A program made the translations under genes and the position numbers. From Lepas anatifera (Eukaryota; Arthropoda; Thecostraca; Lepadidae): a stretch of DNA of 64,000 nucleotides. The notes under the pieces are model-generated. The model had not been told where the DNA came from. It was given only the letters and a program-made list of their open reading frames with translations, and did no database searches. The stretch lies in contig JAOTON010001078.1 in NCBI GenBank assembly GCA_034440635.1, forward strand, positions 698,001 through 762,000. The letters run 5' to 3'. Shown here piece after piece: positions 21,567 through 34,315 of the stretch; positions within the stretch are counted from its first letter, which is position 1; each line of letters starts with the position of its first letter.

Positions 21567-23280
21567 ATCAACAGCAGCATCACAAAAGCGATGTATTGTA
21601 GAGAAGTTTTGTCACAGGTGCGGCATAAACAGAAAACAGAATGTTCTAGAGGTGAAAATAAGTTCACTCGAATACTTACTATTATTTGGAATTGACCTGT
21701 ATTTATTTTATAAATTAGATAATTTACATTATAAACTGCCATGATGGGCCCTTATTATCTTTTATAGGATTATCAAGATAGTTTTGGTGGGTTAAACACT
21801 AAAATATTAGTTATTTTGCAGAAAATATGTGGTACTTGTGAACAAATTTTGGTCACACGATACGCTTCTCTTCTTCTCTAATATAGGACAACAAATCTTG
21901 GCATCTTGGCATCACGACGACGGCGATAATAGGAAAGTACGCAGAGACTTTCCACTTTTTGAGTATTTGATTGCCTTGTGGGCCATTTTATTCCTTTTGT
22001 TTCTGGAAAGTTTGACAACGCCGGGATGTCACACCATGTCTATTTCTTGGGCCAAATATTGTTTACTTAGAATTCCTTGAACACAAATAGGTACGAGGTG
22101 GAAGTGGTAGTCTCAATTGAAATGGGAAGGGAGGGGGTTAAATTTTAGTATTCCATTCCTAAATCTGCTTTTGGAGGGAAGCCGTAGGCAAGAAAGCCAG
22201 GTGCTCAACAGGTCATCGTCTTGCAGGTACTTCAAGATACACTCTCTATTTAGTGCATTGAAGTGGCTATGAACAATATTGATGTGCTGGAAGAACCGAT
22301 ATTGATATTCCGGCACCAACAAAAAGATCGCTCATCATATGTGTCAAGGTGAGTCATTGTCAATTTTTAGGTTCTTCCTGAATCTAGTAAAGAATGACTG
22401 CTTCATAACCCTGTCTGCAATGCATGATATGTTTTAACAATATCTTGGAGTACCTACCTTTTTGGTTGACTTTCTAGGTAGGTACCTACCTAGGTTCATT
22501 GATGAAGCTAAAATGTTTTTACTGGTCTGAAGGGAATAGACTGCTTTGTCGAAATTTTCAAATTGGTAATTTATTAAGCAGATATGGAAATTAAGGAAAA
22601 ATTTTTCCTTACCATTGTTCATAGGAAAGGTATTGCCTCTTGTCTTACTATGCTGGGTTTGACCCAAGCATCACACATAATCACGAATTTGGCAGCTTGC
22701 AGCTGCTTGTGACATGTAAAGTTGCATGGCCATGCCATCTGTTAACATTTATCATGTGACATGCTCTGCCAGATGGAAAGGGATTATTTCATGGTTTGAA
22801 ATAAGGTAGTAAGCCCCTCTACTTTGAACTTTAAAGCTTGTGGAAATTATATACAGAGAGCTTTGGGTGAAACTATATATGCCAACAGTGGTTTCTTGAT
22901 ATGTTCTACAAAACTGCTATCTCAGTGCAAAATCCATTATAAAAGTGGGACTTACCCTTTCATGTAGCACCAATTTCTAATGTAGCCCAGGTGCTGAGCT
23001 CTGAGCCCTGAGCCCCCCACCTCATATATATAATTTGAGCTGTTATGTGCTGCTACTTGTATGTGCACCCTAAATTGCATCATTTCATTAGTGATGATGT
23101 TTGTACCTTTTGTGTTATTGTCATAGTGTCAATAAATGTGAATGACTATATTACCTACTAGTAGCTTTTCCTTATTCTGTTCTATCCTGTTCCCTTCTTG
23201 TCAAAAATATTTCTAACATTGTGCTGGCCATGTCAATAGAAGTTTTTCTGGATGATTTCTGCTTAAGCTGTGTGATTGTG
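21567..23280. other. Non-coding stretch
   Basis: No exon with convincing borders was found. Short TACCTACC/TAGGTAGG repeats occur at 22450-22495. Confidence 0.3.
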
Positions 23281-24280
23281 AGCAGAAGTAAACACCTGCC
23301 CTGGTGGGGGTGTTCAATCACCCTCTCGAACTCAGCTCCTATGCAGCATAGCAAAATGAATGTTAATGCTGGTGGATAGCTCATGAAGTCACTTTTTGCC
23401 TGAGGTCAATATTGAGGTCATGACAGGTCAACAAATGTGATGGGTTATACTCTTGCTATCTCACCTAGATCACCAGACTAGCAAATTCACCCTACTGTTA
23501 CCGATACCCAGCTTGACTATCGACGTAGCCGAAATCGAAATGGTCGCTATTTGACTGCACTGGTTGGTGCGCCCCTTAACCCAAATAACAACAGCAGGCT
23601 AGACAAAGCATTTTTTGGCTCTAGCATCTGAATGACTTGCCTAAGTCAATTTTTCCGCATCATCCCATTGTTCCTGTTACAGCAAATCGGATGATGCATA
23701 ACATGACCATACTAGGTCAAAATGTTAAAAAATATCTGACCCAAAGCCAGTTCAGGGTCGCCATCTGAAGTCAGAATGGTTAATATGCAGATTAATCAAC
23801 TCGGATTGGCAAATCAAAGTGATGTTATAAAAACGAAAGCTCTAACACGTTTTTCTGGTAAGTTATTGACCCGAGTCGGAAAACCTGCTGAAGTAGTCCC
23901 AGATGACCTCTCAGAGGTCCCAGGTCAAACCTTATTACACCATCCTGGAGGTGGTCAAAGAGAAGACCATAATTAGAATAGGAAGCTATTTTAAGTAGTA
24001 CCTACAAAAAAACAACAATTTTTGATCCTGGGAAGTGGCCTAAGGTAAAGCCATATTTGAAATAAGAAGCTTTTGTAAGTCGTACCTACAGAAATAAACC
24101 CATTTTGACCATTTCCCGTTTCGGCATGAATTTCTGACGAATATATAAGTTAGCCGCACCTGACCCTAGGCCATTAAAATTCTGTTGCAAGAACGTATGA
24201 CATTCGTTGGGCCTATTATGGGATATTAATCTTCGACCAGTAGATTGAACGTATCTTCACTGGTTCCTATTGAATCATTT
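23280..24280 (+). mobile_element. AGGTCA-rich family 3 element, copy 1
   Basis: Landmarks shared in order with 46943-47620 are a CACC..GGTGGGGGTGT hairpin-like start, CTCGAACTCAGCTCC, CAATATTGAGGTCATGACA, GGATGATGCATAACATGACC, GACCTC..AGAGGTC and GGGCCTATTATGGGATAT. About 200 bases (23990-24200), containing two AGAAGCT/GTACCTAC units, are extra in this copy. Hexamers AGGTCA and TGACCT are frequent. Ends were not fixed exactly. Confidence 0.55.
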
Positions 24281-24838
24281 TTTGAAGGAGAGGGTACTGG
24301 ACCTATACTGAGTAAAAAGAAGCTATTGCAATTCAATTACCTTCTTAAAACGAACAATTTATGTATCGGATTGCTAGAATTCTCGACGCTAACTATGCCG
24401 TGGGGCTAATGACAAATGCATCAAGCTGTTTGCCCTCGTATAGAAAGTCTTGCTGCTCTGAGCACTGAGAAATTGTTCCTGATTTAGCTTAATTTTCCCC
24501 AGAATGGGAAGCATGTGGTTGATAATGGGTTATTTGTGGCGCCCTACAAGTTGCGAGGCATTCACTATTTGTTTTATTGTATAAACATTCCAGTATTCGG
24601 CTCCATTAGTGACCGTTGGACGTCGGAAACTGCTACGTTGGGCGGTATTTGGAGCTTGTCTTGTTTTGTTCTTCATGATTGATGCTAGTGCATGTGCTAA
24701 CATCAGGTGCTAGAAAAACCTCGGGGCGTGTCTAGACTCGGAGCTGTTGTTCGTCGCAATAATGGTCGTTGACAGCAGTGCCAACTCTGTTCGGCCTTGC
24801 TTGGTCTGTTGCCAACTCTAATTGATAGTTTGTAAAGC

Positions 24839-24959
24839 CAGGCGTGGATCCAGGATTTCGGTCAGGGGAGGCGTGCCTTCTGTCAGGGGAAGCGCCCACT
24901 AAGCGCACCCGACTGGCCCATGGGGAGGGGGGCGCCCGTGCCCCTTGGATCCGCGCCTG
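24839..24959 (+). mobile_element. 121-bp MITE with GGATCC-containing inverted ends
   Basis: CAGGCGTGGATCCAGG on the left mirrors CCTTGGATCCGCGCCTG on the right. No clear target duplication. It has the same general design as 34115-34315. Confidence 0.55.
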
Positions 24960-26444
24960 AAAACTGGAATGGTGATTTGGAATGTCTATAGAATAAGGGT
25001 GCGCCGAAGTAAAGGTGTTAGAAGGAGAGGATGCCAGGATATGAGTTGTTCTCTAGACCTTGGCGACGTCAGGGGTATCATATTATTCAGATCGGAGGTG
25101 ATCTAGAGGCTGCCCAATCGGTCTGAAGCTTGGCATACATGGCTCCACTGTAGAACCATGCAGCAGATATACATTTCTACTGTGTGGTAGAACTATGGGA
25201 CCGTTGACTGCGTGCTTTCGCCACGGCCTCGGCTCGTGTTCGGACTTCAACACTGGTGCCATTTCGGTTGGGTTACGTCCGGGAATGTGAAGGATGCCGC
25301 AAGGTGACAATTTTCTACTGTAGCAGAAGGTTACAATGGTGGATGTGAGGGCTTAAATGTAAGTCAACGTTCAAGATTATGAGATGAGCAGACTTGCTGT
25401 TCTGCTGAGCCTGCAATTCTATTTTGTATTCATTGTAGCTGCCAGTTGATGTGAACTCTTGGCTCTAAGCTGTAGTTCAACTGGTATCACCAGGAAACTG
25501 GTAAACGCTTCCACCTGGTTCCGAGGTCGGCGTTTGATCCTCCAGAGGTGCTGTGGAACAGCCTCCGTGGTGTGTGCACCTGCGCCCCCGGTCGGATTGT
25601 CAATAATGCACTGCTGGGTAATTCAACACCAGGCCTTTGGCCCGGGGGCATGGCGCTGAACATGACACTCAGGATTAGCAGGTGTTCAAACGGGGATGGT
25701 TTTGTAATAGCTGGTGGTACTTGTAAGACCGGAGAAACAGCCTCCAAGTGCTGTAACATTAGTCACAGTCTGGCATCTCATTCGGTAATGAAATACTCGT
25801 TTCAATAATTACACTGTGTCAGGGAAACTTGAGGAAGAAATACGGTGTTTGAGTTGCAATGGCCGTTTCTCACGTTTTGAGTAAGGCCTTGATATGGCTG
25901 GAAATGTTGATGGAAGTGGCGACCAGGCCAGGGCGAAGTAAAAATCAGGTGATTGATGAGTAAAGCCATCCATATTGTACTTGACCTTGGTTTTGAGTAA
26001 GTGAGTGAGGTAAGAACGATTGGTAAATAATGCCAATAGTTTTTCTAGGCTGTACATTTCATGAGTTAAAACGAAAAACAAAGACAAATGTGTTTCTGTC
26101 ACACGGAAAACATTAATCGCCTTCCTGCGCAAGCACCGTAGAACATCGGTCAGAGCCAAGCGGAAGATGGAAGCATGTTGGGTGGAGCTTAAAGTGAGTG
26201 GTCATGTCCTGCAGCTACCGTGGGGGTGCTGTGTCATCCAAGCAGCCGCTACCGACTCTCAGGCCTGACTGTGTTCTGATAGGGGCCGCTGGATATATGA
26301 TACCCATGTTCATAGTGCTGCATCTCAGATGCTAGCACGGCGGTGCTATTTTTGTTGCTTTAAGGGAATGTGACATCTTCATATTGATATTTGAACTGAG
26401 ATAGCCGTGTAAAAGAGCATGCCGAGAATCCACTTAATCGATAT
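24960..26444. other. Non-coding stretch
   Basis: No credible exon. TTTAAGGGAATGTGACATC at about 26360 resembles the terminus of the TTAA element at 52623 and may be a solo end. Confidence 0.3.
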
Positions 26445-26448
26445 TTAA

Positions 26449-27461
26449 CCCTCGCCCCCCGCGGGGGCATCGATGGCCCCCTTAAGGTTTTTTGAGATAA
26501 CAGAAAAACGACGAGGCGCAGCATCGCAATTGAGGGCTCTATCTTTCACCCCATCATTTTCCCACCAACCCTGAATTTTTACCCCGGCTTACCCAAGGTC
26601 AGGTCTCCAGGCGAGGTCAACCAAGGTTACCTCACTTCAACTTTTGAGCTCTATAAGAGCTACATTTCTTAGTCGATATATTTTAAACTTGCTACACTTC
26701 ATGGCCCCTCCAGGGTCTACATAATGGATATCCGGGACGTTTCTATTTCGTGACATGATATCAGGTCAGGAGGTGACCTCTCCCATGAAAAAGCATGGGA
26801 AAAGCTGTCTTATGATCTAAAAGTCACAACAACGATTACAAATGGTCAGCTTGCTAAGAAAAGAGTTTTTGGACACCCTTTCACGGATCTCAGGGGCCAT
26901 ATTTGCCCTTTGACCTCTCCGAGGTCATCCAAGGTCACCATGGGTCAAAGTATTTTGACAATAACTTTTGACCTAATTAAGCTAGAGCGCTGAATCAAAC
27001 ACCATCGTGTATGTCTCGCCACTCGCTTTCGTTTGATATACGGCAAGGTCACTTTCTGACCTTTCGTGACGTCAGGTCATATTAGGTCACGAGATGACTT
27101 CTGGAGGTCAAACCACTGGCGGGAAGTCATTACGTTCCGCATAGCGGAAACAGTTCTGGAATTTTTCTATCAAATGCACTTTACCAGATCTTAATAGCTC
27201 TAATGGCATAAGAGTTATGCCCAGTTTTCTTAAGCATTGCATATTTGAGTGAAAATAGCCTATCGTGACCTAACTTGACCTCTGGAGGTAAAAAAGTGAC
27301 CTGAGCGCTTAAACACGCGAAGTAATTTCTTAATGAATTCACGCGAGCTTTCTAATGCACTTTGTAGATTTCCGCCAACCCCCATAGTTTGGGAGTTAGA
27401 TGGGGGCATCGATGGTCCCCGGTGGGGCGAATGTGGCGCCGGACCCCCGGTGAGGCGCGGG
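26449..27461 (+). mobile_element. TTAA family 1 element (piggyBac-like MITE), copy 2, 1,013 bp
   Basis: It is bounded by TTAA at 26445-26448 and 27462-27465, with ends CCCTCGCCCCCCGC and GGTGAGGCGCGGG. It is colinear with copy 1 (10937-11957) across its length with scattered substitutions, and the AGGTCA/TGACCT hexamers are kept at most of the same places (for example 26605-26635, 26760-26785, 26910-26945, 27060-27110). No coding capacity. Confidence 0.78.
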
Positions 27462-27465
27462 TTAA

Positions 27466-28060
27466 TATGCCTCAGAAATTAACCCTCGTGGAGAAAAAAG
27501 GTAAACATTTACCGCCTACCAACCCCTTCCTCCCTCGATGGTCACGTGGTGAGTTGAACTTGGGAACGTGACGTGTTGCGTAGGCCCGCTGCACGGACAA
27601 ATATTTTTTGCTTGGACCTCTTAAAACCTATGTGCTAAACGTGGGCTTGGTACTGGCGATTGTCAATGCGCATAACGTTCTTTAATGTCTAGTTTTTAAG
27701 GTAATATTTGTTTAAATGTGTTAATGAAAATAGCCGATATCGACAGTTAATTGTCACTTTGATTCCTGATGTAAACCTCTTTTAGCTAAATGCGCTTTAT
27801 ATTTATTGATATTCTTTTATGGCGCTTTAAAAAAGGTTCAATCTGGCACAAGCTATTACCGGATCATACGTCGATTTGACCCCACGCAATTTCGATTAGT
27901 TTTACATCTAACTGAGGGGGATCAAATAAATGGAATTACTAGGCTGATTAGCCTTTTTTAACAGGAATAAGGCCTTATCCATTACGTTCAATGAATATTA
28001 CCCCTGAGAGCACTGCAGTCTGGAATTGCCTGAAGGTACCATATTCTCATTAATAACCAT
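27466..28060. other. AT-rich flank left of the CpG island
   Basis: The base composition changes sharply to GC-rich at about 28070. No gene seen. Confidence 0.3.
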
Positions 28061-28069
28061 ATTTATACT

Positions 28070-29990
28070 CTTTTGGAGTGTTTCCTTCCGGCGCTTTGAA
28101 TTTTGACGCACCGACAGAACTAGTTTCTGCCGTTCTAGCCCTGGTTTGTGCTAAGGCGGTAGTTGCTCTCTCCCTGCGCTGGAGGGCCGCCGTTTGCCTG
28201 TTTAGCCGGCCGCCGCCTGAGCAGGACCGGAGCCGGCGTCCCACGCTCAGGCCTTATACAGAGCCGCCGGTCCAGAGGCGCGGTCAGCCGGCCTCCCTAT
28301 ACGTCCGACCCAAACGGCTGTCTGTGGCGACCCGCCGACCCGTGACACCGATCGCCGCTCTGATCCCCCGTCGCCGCCGGAGTCGGCCCGCTAACCCGCA
28401 CGTCCGCGGATCCGTGAGAGGTGGTGATGGCAGCGTCGTCGGCGGCCCGCGCCTGATCCGCCGGTCTCCCGGACTGTGAGACACAGGATTGTGGAGGTGA
28501 TCAGAAGTGAACGGCGGCGACGGGCGCCGGTGCTGACGATCAGCTGTGTCGGACGCACGTCCTGTGTACGCCTCACATCCGGACGGCGTGCCACATCTGA
28601 GCGGCGCGTGACACATCTGAGCGGCGCGGTACATCCGGACGGTGTAACACATCTGACCGGCGGGGTACATCCGGACGGCCTGACACATCTGAGCGGCGCG
28701 TGACACATCTGAGCGGCGCGGTACATCCGGCGGCAGCTGCGGCTCGGAAGCACGCCCCACCAGCGTCGGAGCGGCGCTGCTGACACACTGCGTGTTGTTA
28801 CTACCGGCTGACGTATCACCCGGCGCGGCGGACGGGTACTGCCAGGCGCCGACGGGACTGCCGACCGTCACACCGACCCGCGCTCCGGCGCCGCACCGGC
28901 TCTGCTCTCTCTACCAGGGCTGCTCAATCGCCGGGAACAGCCGTCCAACTTTTGTCGTTAAAACCATTAGCATCTGGCTGATGTGCCGAATTTTCGGCGC
29001 TGATATTCCGGCGGGAACGTTGAACCCTTGCTTTGACGGCTGCGTGGCGTGGCTCTGGCATCACCAGTTGGCACTGCCGCTGTCTCGGCGGGGGTGTGAC
29101 GTTAGTGAATCGGCGGTGGGCGGCTCTGGGCGGCGAGGTGGCCGGCAGTCTTCTGCCATCGCCCTTCTTAAGTGGTTACCGCGACGCTTCAGCCTTTCCA
29201 GAGCTACGCGCGGGGTCAAACACGCCCAGACGGCCTGACAGAAAAATCGATACGTGCATTGTAACGAGAAGCTATTTCCAGGATTCCGAAGTGGTTTTTA
29301 AGTGATAGTCGGGCGGAGAAGAACCCACGAACAAGTCAGCAGATGTTCTAAAGTTCGTCAGAAGACTGCCGCGGCAGGCTGCAGGCTACGACGTATGCAG
29401 CAAATCAGCCAAATTGCGCCACTTTGTGCGTCAGCCGCGGTATTAATACCTCGGTGATCGGCCGGCGGCGCGGCGGTGCTGTGTGTTGAGTGGGGTGTCA
29501 GAGTGTGTTAGCGCGTCGGCAGCAGCTGCAGCCTGCAAGGTCGGGGTGTCTGCCGTCGGGCCGGCGGGCCATGAGGCTAGTCTGCCACTGTGCGGAGCGG
29601 GTGTCGGCCGCCCGCGAGGCCGCCTCCCAGCCGAGCGGTCACTGGGTGACAGGGCTCCGACCATGAGAACAGCGTGACGAGAGTGGGGAAGAGTCTGGTT
29701 TGTGTCAGTCAAAGGCCGCTCCGCTTTGTGAACAGCATTTTTGTCAGCTGGTTTTCTTCAGACGTGGGGAGTGAATACCAAGCTGGCTGTGCTTTAGCGA
29801 TGTTCTGAAGTGTGACGGAGTTTCGACACCGGAGGAGCCGTCGCCGACTCTCAGATCCGCGCCGCCGGGTACTGAGGACCGTCGCGCACGTGCCGGGGCA
29901 GCGTCTCAGGTCGCCGGACGCAGGTGTCGCCTCATTGTCGCGATGTCGTGGTCGGACTGGCGGTTTAGTGTTTCCCGCGCCGCCCAAAAG
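28070..29990 (+). promoter_or_regulatory. CpG-rich promoter region and 5' UTR of the plus-strand gene
   Basis: About 1.9 kb is dense in CG dinucleotides, in contrast to its flanks. It ends at the start codon at 29991. This suggests a CpG-island-type promoter with a long GC-rich leader, but no transcription start can be fixed from sequence. TATTAATA at 29440-29447 is a possible TATA-like site. Long frames on both strands here are an effect of the high GC content and are not called genes. Confidence 0.5.
28574..28730 (+). repeat. Tandem array of two alternating ~20-bp motifs in the CpG island
   Basis: Units ACATCTGAGCGGCGCG and ACATCCGGACGG, each joined by GTGAC/GTAC/TAAC, alternate for about eight units. 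CATCTG is an E-box core, so the array offers repeated sites for bHLH-type factors. That role is inference. Confidence 0.75.
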
Positions 29991-30071
29991 ATGGCACGCA
30001 ACACCGAGGTGTGGCTCCGGCCCCAGGCCGCGGCCCGGAAAGTGGAGGAGGAGCGGAAGCTGCAGGAAGAG
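29991..30071 (+). CDS. First coding exon of an unrecognised plus-strand gene
   Basis: The exon encodes 27 residues and ends GAAGAG|GTCAGT, a strong donor, in phase 0. The ATG has A at -3 and G at +4, a good context. An in-frame ATG 48 bases upstream (29943) is a weaker alternative. The peptide starts MARNTEVWLRPQAAARKVEE and continues into a charged ERKLQEE helix, so a basic stretch is followed by a likely coiled coil or amphipathic helix. It follows a CpG-rich region, as expected for a first exon. I do not recognise the family. The next exon is proposed at 57434-57502, after a 27-kb intron. Confidence 0.55.
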
Positions 30072-31281
30072 GTCAGTATCGATACTATTCTGTTGAGTTA
30101 CTCGGATCGTTTTTGCGCCTCGACATGTGAGGTAACCACAAGTCGCCGTGTAAACTGACTGGGTGGGTGCCCAGCTTTTAGCATGGTAAACAGGGTAGGC
30201 ATGCTCTTGTATCCCGTTTCAGCCCATCCTCCCATCTACCGCAATTGCACTGGCATTGCTGGTTCATTCATCCAATGACCCTATATTCACTCGTCTCACG
30301 TGCTCCTCCTGGCTTGTCCAAGTTAACGAAGTCAGGTGTTCATCTGAAGTGCGCTCGGGCTGGTGGTGCCGGGAACTCTCATCCGGGGATGGACCAGGAG
30401 TTGGTCAGAAGGAGACCAAATGAGATTCATGATGATGTGCTCAGCGTCAGCCGCCGCGGTTGACGTCCAGACAAGGTTAGATTGGATGGGACTGAGCGCG
30501 GGCAAAGCACGCGCCGCCCAAATGACTGGAGGACCGTTCAGTTGTATATTGCATGGGAAACTGGCGGAGAGGACGTGCCACTCTCTGCTGTCTGACATTC
30601 GCCTTGAGGGAGAAATAATGTTTGGTGGTTGTCAAACCATGACATGGTGCTCAACCGTCTGTAGGCGTCTTTTTAGGAGAACTATGAATGTAGGTATCTG
30701 CTTAAGGATCGAGCCGAGGCGGATTTGTACATTTACTTGGTGCCGGGAATTTTTATAAACGTATGGTGGGATTATGCGAAGGTTTTGGAAACACAAAGCG
30801 GTACTGGTATTATATTTAAGCCAAATAGAATTGGCCTTGTGACATCCTAAGTGTTGTGGTGAATGATGATAGATATACATTTTGGCAATATAGCTGAGGT
30901 GAGATCGGCGGAGTCGAGCCAAACGGTTTTGCAAAACTAAGTAACCAAGCTGATAGAGGTTCCATCTCCGTGACAATAGCACTAATGTGGCCGACGTTGG
31001 GTGCAGGGAACTGAGTGCTGATTCCTCATGAGGCCGATGTGGTGCGCATCTCTGCTCCCCGCACTCGGGAAGATCTCCTGCTCCAACCTCCCTCCTGCCC
31101 GGGGGCGTCGCCACAGCATTTTTACCGGAGGACTGGTGACCCCGGACTGGCGATGACGGGGAGGATTCTGAGAGTGGCTGTATATGAAACACCACTAACG
31201 ACGATGCACTTCACGGGCAGCCATGAGTTCGGTTAATACTTGAATGGGTGCGATATGATTTTACGGCTGGCGCGCCCTTAG

Positions 31282-32117
31282 CACGCGCATTGACGGGGGC
31301 GGGTACCCGCCCCCCTCGGGTTTTTCGGAGATAGTAGAAAAATGGCGGCGCGTAGCGCCGCCGTACTTGGCATACCTTTTCCCTCATTATTTTTACAGCT
31401 TTTGTGAAAATTTTTAAGGTTAGGTCATCTCAGGTCAGGTCACCAGTACAGGTCAAGTGACCTGACCTCAAACAAAGTTTAAGATAGCATAAGTCGAGCA
31501 GGGTGAATTTATCCGGTTGAAACTCATCACATAATGGGCCCACCGAGTTCTCTAAAACATGTTCCGGTATTTTTGATATCGATGACCTAAGGTCAGGTAC
31601 GAGGCATGACCTCTCCATTGGAAATACATGGGAAAAATTGTTTTTACTGAATAACTCTGAAGTAACGGATGGTAATAGAGCGTTTATTTTAGCTGCATTA
31701 GACTCGCCTTGGCTTTGCGGTTCTAATCATATGCATTTTATATACTTTGACCCTGACCTGACCTCAGGTCAGGTCAAATCCTTGATTTAACCTAGCAAGG
31801 TCAAATTATGTCATTCGATTCGGCTTGCTGCAAGGATTCATATAGTTTAAATCGTTTTGTTCTATCGTTACTTGTTCAGATGTAATGGCCGAAAAACTTA
31901 ATTTACATGTTATCTCTATGACGGCATGTTTTGACCTCTCGTGACCTCAAATGTGACCTAACAAAAAATGGTTCAAATATTTTCGATGGAGAAGTGGATG
32001 GGCTACCCAACGCCGTTTACCGTTTTTTGCTACCTACCGTGGTTCTCGAGATCTTAGGGGGGTGGGTACCCGCCCCTGTCAAAGCAAAGGTGGCTCAGAC
32101 CCCCGTCAATGCGCGTG
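31282..32117 (+). mobile_element. TTAA family 2 element, copy 2, 836 bp
   Basis: Inverted ends are CACGCGCATTGACGGG and CCCGTCAATGCGCGTG. The right flank is TTAA (32118-32121); the left flank is TTAG, so one base of the duplication has changed. GGCGGCGCGTAGCGCCGCC forms a hairpin near the left end. The inverted pair AGGTCAGGTCAC (31432-31443) and GTGACCTGACCT (31457-31468) is identical to that in copy 1. Further TGACCT/AGGTCA runs lie at 31740-31780 and 31930-31960. No coding capacity. Confidence 0.78.
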
Positions 32118-32589
32118 TTAAGTCAAAATAACTAAGACCATACATATATTCACACTAATACAGCAAAAAAGCAGTACAAATCCGTCCAGTCGTTTCTCCC
32201 AGAACACAGACTGACTAACATAATAACTGACTAACTAATAACTGACATCTCTGCTTTTAATTCAGCTCGTTGGACGTGCTGGTAGCTAACTGTATCCAGG
32301 ACATATATTGCGCACACACACCCGGTGTCTAATGAGCAGACTGTCTGAGGCGCCAAGTACGTATTCAGCACGCCGCAAGCCTTTGTCGCCCATGTGCCGG
32401 GTCCATGTTGTGGATTTGGCTAAATGATCCACACCAAAGGTTGTGTGATGAACAAATGAACCTGCTTGGAGCCAACGCCTAGCCTGCCGGCATTTTCATC
32501 CGCCGGCCGTGTTTGAGCCGTAGTGAAATGTTCTACATCACTGGGTTGAATACTGAGCAATTGGTGTTTTGCGGTGACTACAACCACGC

Positions 32590-32970
32590 CGGCGGCGCGG
32601 CTGATTACCTGCCTGTGTTCTGGGCGTGTCTGAATATTCCACATTGCGGGACGGCGTTATGACCCGGTGCCGTCGGGGCGTCGCTGGCGGCTGGTTTGAT
32701 GCCGCCCACACGGTCGCCTGCCCCGCCGCCGTCTCCGTCTGCGTCGCTCCCACCTGCGCTATGGCGGCGTCGGCTGCCTCCGTCTCCGCGGAGGGGGGGT
32801 CACGCGCGGCAGTACCCGGGTGGCGCCGGGGGTACCGTGTTTGTCGGCGGAGAGTTTACGAGCTCGCCAGAGCCGCCGCCGGCCCAACTTCGGCACAACA
32901 GTGGTGTCTACCGGCGGGCACGCGGTGTCGTTCGGCGGCCACCACCGGTGCCGTAAAACGCTCATAACTG
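32590..32970. other. CpG-rich patch inside the intron
   Basis: GC-rich, CG-dense sequence of about 380 bases, a possible regulatory region or alternative first exon. No clear exon border or conserved protein. Confidence 0.3.
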
Positions 32971-34114
32971 CGCACCAACTTTGGCTCGTGCCCGGCAAAG
33001 CCAGCCAGCTCTGCTCATATGCCTCAGAGACGAGGCCGAGGTGCTCCGAGGAGGTGAATCTGGAATGAGGTGTTGGGGACAGTGTGGGAGGAATGGGGAG
33101 GCAATGACAATTGTCCGGCTATGGAATCAAACATGTTTGTCTGGGCTGAAAAACGGCAGAAAACGCATTCTTTACCATCGCTCCCCGGAAAACTCCTATA
33201 ATATCTGTTTGACACCGTATTCTGCCAACGACAAGAATTAGTTTGTCGCCATCCAGGAAACTTTTGCCCTGATGGGCCGTCAAGTGCAACCCTGCGTAGG
33301 GCTCACGCCCCCTCTGGCGCCAACTTCATCTATAAATGCACGAACGCATATCACCATAAAGTCGGAGCAACAAAGACATGATTCAGAGCGGCAGAGGGAG
33401 CAGATGCATCTGTGTCCCCCTCGTTCACCGCCCGAGCTGAATCTGTTTTAGGGGTCTGGAGCGTGCGGGGTGGCTGGCAGCATGTGGCCGATTAAATTCC
33501 ATATGACTCACGGTCTGGCGGGGCACCGTCCCCTCCCTGGAGAGTCGTGCGCCGCCGCTCTGTATCGGAAAATATCTCCCGTCCCTAATGAGTTCCGCTC
33601 CCTGTTATGATGAAGCCGAATCCCCTGTGTATAAGGCCTGTCAGGTCATCATAAACGTATCGATTCGCCGCGTTTGTAATGAATCTGAGCCGTCAGAAAA
33701 TATGCTTTGTTGTTGAACTAGATTTTATATCGGGCTTCTGTGCCGTTTTTTCTCTCGCTTGTATTTCTCCCCAGCGTTTGGCGCTGGCTCTGAGTGTTGA
33801 GACCTTCAGCTTGCAGTGCTGCGTGGTCTGCTCGTCCCGATGTTTATTTTCGCCATGGCCAGTAACTGGGGCTCCTCGGACCGCGGAGGTGACGTCACGC
33901 CTCGCTGGACAATGGACGGAGGCTGAGGTCAGCCTCCCCGCTGCGGTCGCCGACGTGTTCGATAGTGACGGGTGCCAGATGTGTAATATTCGGCGGACTT
34001 CATGCAGCGTGCGTGTGGCGGAAATATAACAGCCATACTCTTGCTTGAGACTAGAGGGTGGACGATTTCAGCCAACGAGCTGTTCTAGAATAGACTTATG
34101 CGTAGTGGGTGATC

Positions 34115-34315
34115 CACTGGCGGATCCTAGGGGGTTGAGGGGGGAGTGAAAGGGGCCGTGCCCCCTACCAAAACCTAAAATAGTATCTTTGGCCTCCAAA
34201 AAGGACCAAATTTGGGCGGTTTTTTAAATACCTTGTTTTTGTGATTTTTTCTCGATATAGCCCGCCAAAATTTTGGTTTGAACTCTCCAAAAAGTTGCCC
34301 CTGGATCTGCCAATG
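34115..34315 (+). mobile_element. ~200-bp MITE with CACTGGCGGATCC ends
   Basis: CACTGGCGGATCCTAGGGG on the left mirrors CCCCTGGATCTGCCAATG on the right. GGGGCCGTGCCCCCTACC lies inside, as in many MITEs of this type. No clear target duplication. Confidence 0.55.

Noticed and set aside
28560..28740. CRISPR-like array
   Set aside because: Units are contiguous with no unique spacers, and the genome is animal; it is a tandem minisatellite.
28284..28871. 195-codon minus-strand open frame in the CpG island
   Set aside because: It translates the 20-bp tandem array and GC-rich DNA; the repeated MCRAAQM-like pattern comes from the DNA repeat.
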